6,166 bases of DNA from Anaerolineae bacterium (GCA_025454565.1 JALOOE010000159.1:1-6166); one strand, 5' to 3'; numbered from the stretch's first letter, positions 1-5,818 are shown. Program-made: numbers and translations. Notes: generated by a model from the sequence alone, not told the origin.

Positions 1-1
1 T

Positions 2-817
2 CCGATCGTGATCGCGGGCGTGCCGCCCGACAACTTCTCGGCCACGGGGCAGCGTTGGGGCAATCCGCACTACCGCTGGGATGTCATGGCGCAAAGCGGC
101 TATCGCTGGTGGATCGAGCGCATCCGGCAAACCCTGACCACGGTGGATATCGTCCGCATCGATCACTTCCGCGGCTTCGAGGCAGCGTGGGAGATTCCGG
201 CGAGCGAGCCGACCGCGGTCAAGGGGCGCTGGGTGAAAGGGCCGGGCGCAGCGTTCTTCCAGGCCGTCAACGCGGCGTTGGGCAAGCTGCCAATCATCGC
301 CGAGGACCTGGGCGTCATCACGCCTGAGGTCGATGCGTTGCGCACACAGTTCGCCTTCCCCGGCATGAAGATTCTTCAGTTCGGCTTTGCGCTGGACAAT
401 AACCCCCAATACCTGCCGCACACCTTCGAGCGCGACACCATCGTTTATCCCGGCACGCACGACAACAACACGGTGATCGGCTGGTTCAATGAGGCGATCC
501 GCACGGGGCCGGAAAAGTGGAATTGTCTGCGCTACGTAGGCGCCGACGGGCACGACCTGGCCTGGGACTTCATTCGCATGGCGTGGGGTTCGGTCGCCAA
601 TCAGGCCGTGGCCTGCCTCCAGGATGTGATGAGCCTGGGCAACGAGGCGCGCATGAATTTCCCGAGCACGTCGAGCGGCAACTGGCAGTGGCGCTACACG
701 CCGGAGATGCTGACTAATGGGTGCGCCGCTCGGCTGCGCGAGTTGACGGAGATCTACGATCGCGCGCCGCTGAAACGAAAGACCGAGACATCAGCTTCTG
801 AGACCGTCGAGGCCTGA
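2..817 (+). CDS. malQ: 4-alpha-glucanotransferase (amylomaltase), C-terminal part, truncated by window start
   Basis: Cytoplasmic GH77 enzyme that transfers alpha-1,4-glucan segments between maltodextrins in glycogen/maltose metabolism. The reading frame is open from base 2, so the apparent GTG at position 8 is internal and the true start lies upstream. The family signature AGVPPDNFSATGQRWGNP is at the start of the fragment. All three GH77 catalytic acids are recognisable: the nucleophile Asp in RIDHFRGF (codon 161-163), the acid/base Glu in IIAEDLG (302-304) and the third Asp in GTHDNNT (461-463). The 271 residues visible correspond to the C-terminal half of the short (about 500-residue) family type, so about 230 residues are missing. 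The normal end (LRELTEIYDRAP) is followed by a short charged, Ser/Thr-rich tail. The gene is convergent with the DUF2723 gene, 59 bp away. The family call is very secure. Confidence 0.96.
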   Translation, partial: PIVIAGVPPDNFSATGQRWGNPHYRWDVMAQSGYRWWIERIRQTLTTVDIVRIDHFRGFEAAWEIPASEPTAVKGRWVKGPGAAFFQAVNAALGKLPIIAEDLGVITPEVDALRTQFAFPGMKILQFGFALDNNPQYLPHTFERDTIVYPGTHDNNTVIGWFNEAIRTGPEKWNCLRYVGADGHDLAWDFIRMAWGSVANQAVACLQDVMSLGNEARMNFPSTSSGNWQWRYTPEMLTNGCAARLRELTEIYDRAPLKRKTETSASETVEA

Positions 818-840
818 GCTCGCCAAGAACGTACGCGAGC
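818..840. terminator. weak hairpin in the malQ/DUF2723 convergent gap, possible terminator
   Basis: GCTCGC (818-823) and GCGAGC (835-840) are perfect 6-bp inverted repeats around an 11-nt loop, starting directly after the malQ stop. No T-run follows on either strand, so it is not a canonical intrinsic terminator. Its position between two convergent stop codons is the main argument for a termination role. The rest of the 59-bp gap shows nothing else. Confidence 0.3.
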
Positions 841-876
841 CCCCAACACGACTTTCGTTCGGCTTCTGGCGCCGGA

Positions 877-3000
877 TCAGCGTTGCACATCGACCGGCGG
901 CAATTGGACGCGCCCGACTTCCCCGCCATCGGTCGCGCGGTAGAGGATGAGCAAGACGGTGTAGGAGCCGGCGGGCGCATCAGACGGCAGCGCCAGGTCA
1001 TAGCTGTCTCGCACGAGCTCGCCCGGCGCCCACGCTGAAGTCGGATACGTGAAGTGGACAGGCACGCGGTCATCTTGCAACAGTTGCTTGCCCGCCGCAT
1101 CCAGCAGCCGCGCCGAGACCTTGAGCTGCTCTTTCACAGGCGCCGTCGCAACCCAGATCGGCGTCACACGAACGACGGGGCCGCTGTGCGGACGCCGCAC
1201 CTCGGTCTTCGCATCGGCGAGCAGGATGCCCGCGCCGATAGGCTGTCCTGAGGGCGGCGCGGCGGATGGCCCGTCGGGCTGCGCCTTTGGGCTGATGGCG
1301 ATCAGCGGGCCGGCGGCATCCAGGCTGTAGCGCCCCGACGCCCCCGGCAGGTCGCGAGCTAGATAGACCGGCACGCCGGAGACCAGCGCCGCCTCGACGG
1401 CGGCTAACCGATCGGACTCGCTATCCGCGGGGATCACGGTCACATCCGGCCGCTGTCCCAGCACGTCCCGAAAGTAACGCAGCAACGTCGTCTCGCCGAG
1501 CAACCCGACGACCCGCCCGCCGGGCGCGACGGCTGCCAGCATGTCTTGACCGTAGTCGTGTACGCCCCAGGCTTGGCTCTGATCGCGCTTGGGCCAAGCG
1601 GACTGGGCCGCGTTGATCGGCTCGATCAGCATGAGCACGGCAATCAGCAGCGATGCGCCGCCCAGCACCAGCGGGCGCGTCCAGCGCGGCAGATGCAGAC
1701 TGCGGCCCATCCCCGCGGCATAGACCAGGGTCGAGTCAAAGACAGGAGCCAACCCAATCGCCGCCCACAACGCCGTCAGCATGAAGGCCGGGATGAAAAA
1801 GACGTCGATGTCCTGTGCCTTATACGCCACGCCGAACGCCAGCGACGCGAGGGTCGCCAGCAGCAGGAAGACGTAACGACGTCGGTCATAACGCCAGCCG
1901 ATCACCACCCCAAGCACTGCCGAGATCATGAGCAGTGCGCCGAATTGCTGCAAGAACAGGCCGGCGAAGAAGGCCGCATCGCGCTGGACGCCAAACGGGT
2001 TGCCGGTGAGAAACACGGCGTAGGCGCGAGCGGTGATCCAGTTAAGCGTGCCCGCCATTGTCGGCACGAACGTCCCATCGAGCGAGTTCATCGCCTGGCC
2101 GCGGATCGGCAGGTAGGCGTAGAGCAGCAGTGGCGCCAGACCCGCCGCGATCGGGGCAAGCCAGCGCCGCGGCGAACGCAGGAGGTTCCGATCCGTCCAA
2201 AAGATGAAGATCAACGCCGCAGGCAACAGCAGGGCGATCATGCGGTGATGCGCCATACCCAGGCCACACACCAGCGCCGCAGCGATCAAGAAGGTGTCAC
2301 CGTTTGCGGGTTGTGGGTTGCGGGTTGAAGGTTGAAGGTTGAAGGTTGAAGTCCGCAGATCGAGATCAACCTGCTGAAGATTCACGTTTGACGGCTTTCG
2401 TCTGACTCCTGCGTCCTGCCCCCTGCCCCCTGTCCCCCAACGCCTGGCCTCCTCCCAGCGCAACAACAGATAGATGAAGAGAATCATCAACAGCCCGTGC
2501 AGCGCGTACACCTCGGCGAGGGTGGCCTGCGACCACCACGCCGGCGAGATGGCGAACGCGGCAGTCGCCACAGCAGCGGCCGGACGGCTGCCAGCAAAGC
2601 GCCGCGCGACGAGATAGAGGATCGCGATCGCCAGCGCGGCCGCCAACGCCGACAGCAGATTGGCGCGCCCTGCCGGGTCGCGGAACGGGATAATTACGGT
2701 GGCCAGCTTGCCGAGCAGTGTATAGAGCGGGTAGCCGCTGGGATGGGCGATGCCTAACGTCGGCAGGACGACCTGGAACTCCAGGCTGTCGTCGAACACA
2801 GTGGCGACGGTCGGCGCCGCGGTGGCGACGTACAGGATCAGGCTGGCCGCGAAAAACGCCAGCGCATCCCAGTGACGATGAACGACGGACGAAAGACGAA
2901 GGACGAAGGACGAAGGAGGGAAGCGCATCTTGCTCATCGATCGTCTGGCATCGGTCATGCTTCCTTCGTCGTTGGTCGTTGGTCGTTGGTCATCCGTCAT
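877..3000 (-). CDS. DUF2723 (TMEM260-like) polytopic membrane protein, putative GT-C fold glycosyltransferase
   Basis: The family is recognised from residues 50-105, where a first membrane span is followed by DDSLEF and the hallmark TLGIAHPSGYPLYTLLGKL, as in DUF2723 proteins. The human relative TMEM260 is an O-mannosyltransferase (CAZy GT117). Likely role: transfer of sugar from a lipid-linked donor to an extracytoplasmic acceptor; the substrate is unknown. Hydrophobic spans are visible at about 46-63, 113-134, 141-155, 164-181, 236-252, 254-268, 281-297, 343-367, 378-393, 401-420 and 444-459. Then comes a soluble part (about 485-560) and a C-terminal beta-rich domain (about 605-707). Start at 3000: ATG preceded by GAGG (3012-3009, - strand) with an 8-nt spacer, overlapping the upstream stop as ATGA. 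Residues 1-43 and about 186-234 are encoded by heptamer-repeat cassettes and are not family sequence. The first motif acid is preceded by Asp (DDSLE), where GDSGE is usual. The exact biochemical role is inferred. Confidence 0.88.
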   Translation of the reverse strand: MTDDQRPTTNDEGSMTDARRSMSKMRFPPSSFVLRLSSVVHRHWDALAFFAASLILYVATAAPTVATVFDDSLEFQVVLPTLGIAHPSGYPLYTLLGKLATVIIPFRDPAGRANLLSALAAALAIAILYLVARRFAGSRPAAAVATAAFAISPAWWSQATLAEVYALHGLLMILFIYLLLRWEEARRWGTGGRGQDAGVRRKPSNVNLQQVDLDLRTSTFNLQPSTRNPQPANGDTFLIAAALVCGLGMAHHRMIALLLPAALIFIFWTDRNLLRSPRRWLAPIAAGLAPLLLYAYLPIRGQAMNSLDGTFVPTMAGTLNWITARAYAVFLTGNPFGVQRDAAFFAGLFLQQFGALLMISAVLGVVIGWRYDRRRYVFLLLATLASLAFGVAYKAQDIDVFFIPAFMLTALWAAIGLAPVFDSTLVYAAGMGRSLHLPRWTRPLVLGGASLLIAVLMLIEPINAAQSAWPKRDQSQAWGVHDYGQDMLAAVAPGGRVVGLLGETTLLRYFRDVLGQRPDVTVIPADSESDRLAAVEAALVSGVPVYLARDLPGASGRYSLDAAGPLIAISPKAQPDGPSAAPPSGQPIGAGILLADAKTEVRRPHSGPVVRVTPIWVATAPVKEQLKVSARLLDAAGKQLLQDDRVPVHFTYPTSAWAPGELVRDSYDLALPSDAPAGSYTVLLILYRATDGGEVGRVQLPPVDVQR
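2302..2443. repeat. heptamer-repeat cassette 1, in frame inside the DUF2723 gene
   Basis: Left array: GGTTGTG, GGTTGCG, then GGTTGAA four times at 2309-2350, with a degenerate unit before it (GTTTGCG, 2302-2308). Right array: CTGACTC, CTGCGTC, CTGCCCC twice, CTGTCCC, then degenerate CCAACGC, at 2402-2443. Both have a strict 7-bp period. The left array is G-rich and the right array C-rich on the + strand, giving opposed polarity around a 51-bp core (2351-2401). On the - strand the whole cassette is translated as about residues 186-234 of the DUF2723 protein. That is a hydrophilic loop between two predicted membrane spans, and the reading frame stays open throughout. Confidence 0.85.
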
Positions 3001-3002
3001 TC
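2874..3002. repeat. heptamer-repeat cassette 2, at the Mut7-C/DUF2723 gene junction
   Basis: Left array (2874-2922) reads GACGATG, AACGACG, GACGAAA, GACGAAG three times, GAGGGAA. Right array (2961-3002) reads TTCCTTC, GTCGTTG three times, GTCATCC, GTCATTC. The period is 7 bp in both. The right array contains CTTCGTC (2964-2970), the exact reverse complement of the GACGAAG unit of the left array. The two therefore form an imperfect inverted repeat around a 38-bp core (2923-2960). On the - strand the cassette is translated as the first ~43 residues of the DUF2723 protein. Its last unit also carries the Mut7-C stop codon. Confidence 0.87.
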
Positions 3003-3476
3003 GTTAAACCTCAGCCTCGCCTGCACCGCCGGCCAATGTGTACCCTTCCAGTATACCCTACCACAGCCCGGACAACGATGAAATTCGGCCTGCGTATTCC
3101 AGACGTACGGCGGCACCAGATCACGTGCCGCTGTGCGCGGGAGGTCGGCCAACGTGCTGTTGCACTCCGGGCAGCGGGTGAACGGCTGCGGATCGCCGCC
3201 TAACGCCGCACGCGCCTCCACAATTTGGGCATCCAGCGTCTCGGCCGCGATGAACAACGCGCGAACCCCGCGCCGGCCCGCGAGCTGGCGATCGCGCGTG
3301 ACGATCAGGCGGCCGTCCGCCTGCGCCCGGTCGATCAGCGCCTCATCGCTGCCATCACGCCAGTATGCCGCGTCATATCCGGCCAGCCGCAGCCATTTCG
3401 CCAGCCGCCCCAGCATGGCATCGACCAGGATGGGCGGAGGATCGGCTTTGGCGGCATGGTGGTTCTGTGGTAACAT
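2997..3476 (-). CDS. Mut7-C RNase-domain (DUF82) protein with C-terminal zinc ribbon
   Basis: A 159-residue protein of the Mut7-C family (PIN-like fold, predicted RNase). The N-terminal core shows LVDAMLGRLAKWLRLAGYD (about residues 17-35) with the motif Asp at 19. Next comes a DGSDEALIDRA stretch and IVTRDRQL (58-65), whose Asp62 fits a PIN-type metal-binding acid. The C-terminal zinc ribbon has CPEC (102-105) and CPGC (135-138), followed by the family-typical GRVYWKGTHW. Length matches free-standing bacterial members (about 150-160 residues). It is predicted cytoplasmic, and the cellular substrate is not established for bacterial members. Start 3476 has no visible Shine-Dalgarno sequence, so a leaderless or shorter start is possible, but not beyond the LVDAMLG motif. 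Its stop overlaps the start of the DUF2723 gene by 4 nt (ATGA), implying co-transcription and translational coupling. No functional link between the two products is evident. Confidence 0.9.
   Translation of the reverse strand: MLPQNHHAAKADPPPILVDAMLGRLAKWLRLAGYDAAYWRDGSDEALIDRAQADGRLIVTRDRQLAGRRGVRALFIAAETLDAQIVEARAALGGDPQPFTRCPECNSTLADLPRTAARDLVPPYVWNTQAEFHRCPGCGRVYWKGTHWPAVQARLRFNE
3009..3012 (-). promoter_or_regulatory. Shine-Dalgarno GAGG for the DUF2723 gene
   Basis: On the - strand GAGG lies 8 nt before the ATG at 3000, inside the last codons of the Mut7-C gene. It supports 3000 as the start even though the encoded N-terminus is repeat-derived. In-frame ATGs at residues 15, 22 and 25 lie within the cassette and are not preferred. 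Confidence 0.55.
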
Positions 3477-3496
3477 GCGGATTTAGTTGTCCAGCC

Positions 3497-3592
3497 CGTA
3501 TTACGTGTTGCGCATTTCGTAGCCTGCTGAAGAGATCGAAAACGGTTTCTGCCTATCACGCGCCACACAATACGTACCACGCACTTCGTTCG
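3497..3592. repeat. heptamer-repeat cassette 3, in the divergent region between the Mut7-C gene and amt
   Basis: Left array (3497-3524) reads CGTATTA, CGTGTTG, CGCATTT, CGTAGCC. Right array (3558-3592) reads ACGCGCC, ACACAAT, ACGTACC, ACGCACT, TCGTTCG. The CG dinucleotides recur every 7 bp (3497, 3504, 3511, 3518; then 3559, 3573, 3580, 3587). The left units resemble the reverse complement of the right units (for example RTTRCGT against ACGYAMT), so polarity is again opposed. The core is 33 bp (3525-3557). The cassette fills most of the 127-bp gap between the divergent genes (3477-3603), so the promoters of both must lie in or against it. I could not pick a convincing -35/-10 pair. Confidence 0.72.
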
Positions 3593-3595
3593 GAG
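3592..3595 (+). promoter_or_regulatory. Shine-Dalgarno GGAG for the Amt-family gene
   Basis: GGAG sits 8 nt upstream of the ATG at 3604 and fixes that start. A nearer ATG at 3599 is out of frame. The site directly abuts the last heptamer unit of cassette 3. Confidence 0.65.
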
Positions 3596-3603
3596 ATCAT
3601 GCG

Positions 3604-5097
3604 ATGTCTGAAATCGCTCTCGTGACCGTGAGCCTCGCCTTCCTGATACCGTTAGGCTATGTCCTCATCGCGGCAGGCGGGCTGTCTGAGAACCGCGCGC
3701 GGCACGTTGCGTTGAGCCTGTTGGCCGCAATGGGATTGGCCGTACTCGGCTATGTCGCCATCGGCTTCGCCCTGCAATTCGGCGGCGTCGGCCTGATCCA
3801 TGAGCGCCCCGGCTACGAAGAGTTGATCTGGGAATGGTCGGCGCTGGGTCCGATGTGGGGCAAAGGCTGGGGCATGGCCGGTTTAGCCGGTTGGGGCCTC
3901 GCCGGCGCTGCCGCTTCCACCAGCGCGATCGCCCTGGCGTTCGCCAACCTGCCTTGGGTCATCACTGCGACCGCCATCCCGCTCGTCAGCCTGCGCGGCC
4001 GCATCCCCGCCTGGGCATCCGGGCTGATTGGGCTGCTGATGGGCGCCATTATCTTCCCGTTGGCCGGCAATTGGATCTGGGGCGGTGGCTGGCTGGCGAA
4101 CCTGGGTGGCAACCTTGGCCTGGGACATGGCTTCGTCGATGCCGGCGGCTCAGGTCAGGTGCATCTGCTCGGCGCAGCGGCCGCATTGGCGGGCATTCTG
4201 GTGTTCACCTCCCGCCGGCCGCGCCGCAAAAAGACCGATGAGCCGATTCCGCTGCCGCCCGTCCATCTGCCGATCCTGGCTGTAGTCGGAGCCGGGTTCC
4301 TGTTGGTCGGGAGCCTTGCCTGGACCATCAGCAACCCGCTGAGCGACCTCCGCACCCTGAATCTGCCACTTCTCGCGCTGAACGGCATTTTGGCAGCGGC
4401 AGCGGCCTGCATCCTGCCGCTGATCTTCACCTGGTTCCTGGCCGGCGCACCCGATCCGTTGATGGCAACGCGCGGCTTCGCAGCCGGCGCGGTGGCGGTG
4501 GCCGCCTCAGCACCGTTCATTCCCCCCATGGGCGCGCTGGCGATCGGCGTCGCTATCGGGCTGTTGATTCCCTTGACCATCTTTCTGGTGGATCATCTGC
4601 TGCGCTGGGATGACCCGACGGCTGCGCTGACGGTGCACGGCCTGGCGGGAGCGCTGGGTCTGGTGGCCGTCGGCATTTTCGCGGACGGCCGCGCCGGTCA
4701 AGGCTGGAATGCCATCGGCGCCGATAGTTATCTCGGCATGGCGCGCCAGGGCGTCACTGGCGCGTTGGCCTCCGGCATCCTCAAGCCCGATTGGCCGACG
4801 CAGATGCAGGCCCAACTCGTCGGCATTGCCGCGTTGGCGCTCCTCGGATTCTTTGTGGCCTGGCTGGCGACTGCGCCATTGGCGGTGATCTTCCGCCTGA
4901 TCGGCCGGATGATCCACCCGACACCCTCGGTCAGCGCCATTCCCGCGACGGTCGTCGCGTTCGAATCCGCTGCGATGGTCGCTGACACAGCGACCACTTC
5001 CGCCGTGGTCGCCGACGCGGCGCCGAGCGATGCAGAGCCGATCGTCACGCCGGGGTTCGACGCGCTCGGCGCACACGGCGCGGAAGCGGCGGCCTGA
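3604..5097 (+). CDS. divergent Amt/Rh-superfamily ammonium transporter homologue
   Basis: A 497-residue polytopic inner-membrane protein. The Amt fold is recognised by an N-terminal IPLGYVLIAAGGLSENRARH (like IPGIALFYGGLIRGKN in AmtB) and by WGGGWLA at 159-165. DAGGSGQVH (179-187) aligns to AmtB Asp160 and His168. DDPTAALTVHGLAG (336-349) aligns to AmtB Asp310 and His318. Both pore histidines (H187, H345) and the structural Asp179 are therefore kept. About ten to eleven hydrophobic spans fit the family. By eye, the two Phe-gate positions are changed: F107 aligns to P117 in AFANLPWVIT, and F215 to S243 in AWTISN. The usual AERI motif reads RGRI. After the last span (~431) comes an Ala/Val/Thr/Asp-rich stretch and a final GFDALGAHGAEA. 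That ending is reminiscent of the regulatory tail GLDxxxHGE of Amt proteins. No glnK-like gene is next to it. Function could be ammonium transport, sensing or transport of another small molecule. The fold is confident, the substrate is not. Confidence 0.85.
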   Translation: MSEIALVTVSLAFLIPLGYVLIAAGGLSENRARHVALSLLAAMGLAVLGYVAIGFALQFGGVGLIHERPGYEELIWEWSALGPMWGKGWGMAGLAGWGLAGAAASTSAIALAFANLPWVITATAIPLVSLRGRIPAWASGLIGLLMGAIIFPLAGNWIWGGGWLANLGGNLGLGHGFVDAGGSGQVHLLGAAAALAGILVFTSRRPRRKKTDEPIPLPPVHLPILAVVGAGFLLVGSLAWTISNPLSDLRTLNLPLLALNGILAAAAACILPLIFTWFLAGAPDPLMATRGFAAGAVAVAASAPFIPPMGALAIGVAIGLLIPLTIFLVDHLLRWDDPTAALTVHGLAGALGLVAVGIFADGRAGQGWNAIGADSYLGMARQGVTGALASGILKPDWPTQMQAQLVGIAALALLGFFVAWLATAPLAVIFRLIGRMIHPTPSVSAIPATVVAFESAAMVADTATTSAVVADAAPSDAEPIVTPGFDALGAHGAEAAA

Positions 5098-5148
5098 AAT
5101 CGAACCGGCATCGCCCATCCATGGGTCTGAACGCCCCGTGCACTGCCT

Positions 5149-5170
5149 CAGCCCGGTTCACCGGGCGCTG
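5149..5170. other. GCCCGG hairpin A in the amt/thpR gap
   Basis: GCCCGG (5151-5156), loop TTCA, CCGGGC (5161-5166) is a perfect 6-bp stem. It can be lengthened by CA/TG pairs at 5149-5150 and 5169-5170 across a 2-nt bulge. It lies between the convergent stops of amt (5097) and thpR (5205). It may act with the next hairpin in termination. No T-run follows. Confidence 0.45.
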
Positions 5171-5177
5171 CTCGGTA

Positions 5178-5200
5178 GCCCGGAAACTTCATTTCCGGGC
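5178..5200. terminator. GCCCGGAAA hairpin B, probable bidirectional terminator
   Basis: GCCCGGAAA (5178-5186), loop CTTCA, TTTCCGGGC (5192-5200) is a perfect 9-bp stem with a 5-nt loop. It starts 4 nt past the thpR stop on the - strand and 80 nt past the amt stop on the + strand. On the + strand it is followed by GGTTTCAC, only a weak T stretch, and on the - strand by none. It is a strong hairpin in the right place but not a textbook U-tailed terminator. Confidence 0.6.
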
Positions 5201-5204
5201 GGTT

Positions 5205-5804
5205 TCACTCGACCACCGGCCCCAACAGTATGCTCAACAGCCGGGTGTAGACCGGGCCGGCTGGCCGCAGGTCGCTCTGAATCAGGCTGACCGCGGTCAC
5301 CCGCTGGATGCCGATTTGCTCGACCACCGACCGCTCCACGATCTGCCCGACCGCCTCTTCGGTCGCACGATCAGCGCCTTTGGCGACGCGCCCCAGGGTC
5401 AGATGCGGCGAGAAGCCGCGCTCCTCCGTCGGCCAGCCGAGCGGCGCCACACGACGCTCGATGTCCCGCTGTAGGTGCGCCAGCATCTGGCCTTTGTCTC
5501 GCACCGCCACCCAGATCACGCGCGGCCGATGGAAACTCGGGAAGCAGCCGCGGCCTTCCACGCTGAACTCGAACGACGCATGCGCGATACATGCCGTCTG
5601 GAGCGCAGCTTCGATCTGCGGGATGCGCGAGCGCGGGGTATCGCCCAGGAACTTGAGCGTCAGGTGGATGCTGTCAGGCGCGACCCACTTGACACTTCCC
5701 GGCGGCGCAGCGCGCTTGAACTTGCCCTGGACGCGGCCGATAGCGCTGCGAACCGTCTCATCCAACTCGATGGCGATGAACGTGCGGAGAATCTCGTCAG
5801 GCAT
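5205..5804 (-). CDS. thpR: RNA 2',3'-cyclic phosphodiesterase (LigT/2H phosphoesterase family)
   Basis: A 199-residue cytoplasmic protein of the 2H phosphoesterase superfamily. It opens or forms 2',5'/2',3' RNA phosphodiester ends (formerly called 2'-5' RNA ligase). Both diagnostic HxTx motifs are present: HLTL at residues 47-50, in SIHLTLKFLG, and HLTL at 134-137, in FSPHLTLGRV. The N-terminal RTFIAIEL strand and the PGSVKWVAPDSIHLT block are typical, and the length is normal for the family (about 180-200). ATG at 5804 puts RTFIAIEL at residues 7-14, as expected. A weak GAG (5815-5813) sits 8 nt upstream. The gene follows the partial gene at 5819-6166 by 14 bp on the same strand, so the two are probably one transcript. 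It ends 4 nt before hairpin B. The physiological substrate in bacteria is not settled. Confidence 0.95.
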   Translation of the reverse strand: MPDEILRTFIAIELDETVRSAIGRVQGKFKRAAPPGSVKWVAPDSIHLTLKFLGDTPRSRIPQIEAALQTACIAHASFEFSVEGRGCFPSFHRPRVIWVAVRDKGQMLAHLQRDIERRVAPLGWPTEERGFSPHLTLGRVAKGADRATEEAVGQIVERSVVEQIGIQRVTAVSLIQSDLRPAGPVYTRLLSILLGPVVE

Positions 5805-5818
5805 CTCGCGATCTCACA

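Noticed and set aside
8..10. GTG at position 8 as the start of the malQ gene
   Set aside because: The frame is open upstream to base 2 and the conserved AGVPPD motif is mid-protein in GH77, so the gene is cut by the window edge.
1546..2328. Long open frame on the + strand (260 codons) opposite the DUF2723 gene
   Set aside because: Its product is Arg/Gln/His-rich without any domain, as expected for the antisense of GC-rich membrane-protein codons. The - strand frame has clear family motifs.
2718..3203. Open frame on the + strand overlapping the Mut7-C/DUF2723 junction
   Set aside because: Much of it is translated heptamer repeat (DDERRTKDEGRRTKEG) and antisense of two supported genes. There is no domain signature.
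3525..3557. GAAAACGGTTTC in core 3 as an operator palindrome
   Set aside because: Only the outer four bases on each side pair. It is too short and imperfect to claim a binding site.
3335..3580. Open frame on the - strand extending past the Mut7-C start through cassette 3
   Set aside because: It is in a different frame from the Mut7-C motifs and partly translates repeat DNA (ATKCATRNTG). It shows no family features.
2302..3592. Heptamer clusters as a CRISPR array
   Set aside because: Units are 7 bp and contiguous, with no spacers and no 24-40 bp repeats, and no cas genes are present.
4507..5118. Open frame on the - strand (203 codons) opposite the Amt gene
   Set aside because: The product is Arg/Gly/Asp-rich low complexity with no recognisable motif. 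The + strand Amt frame explains the region.
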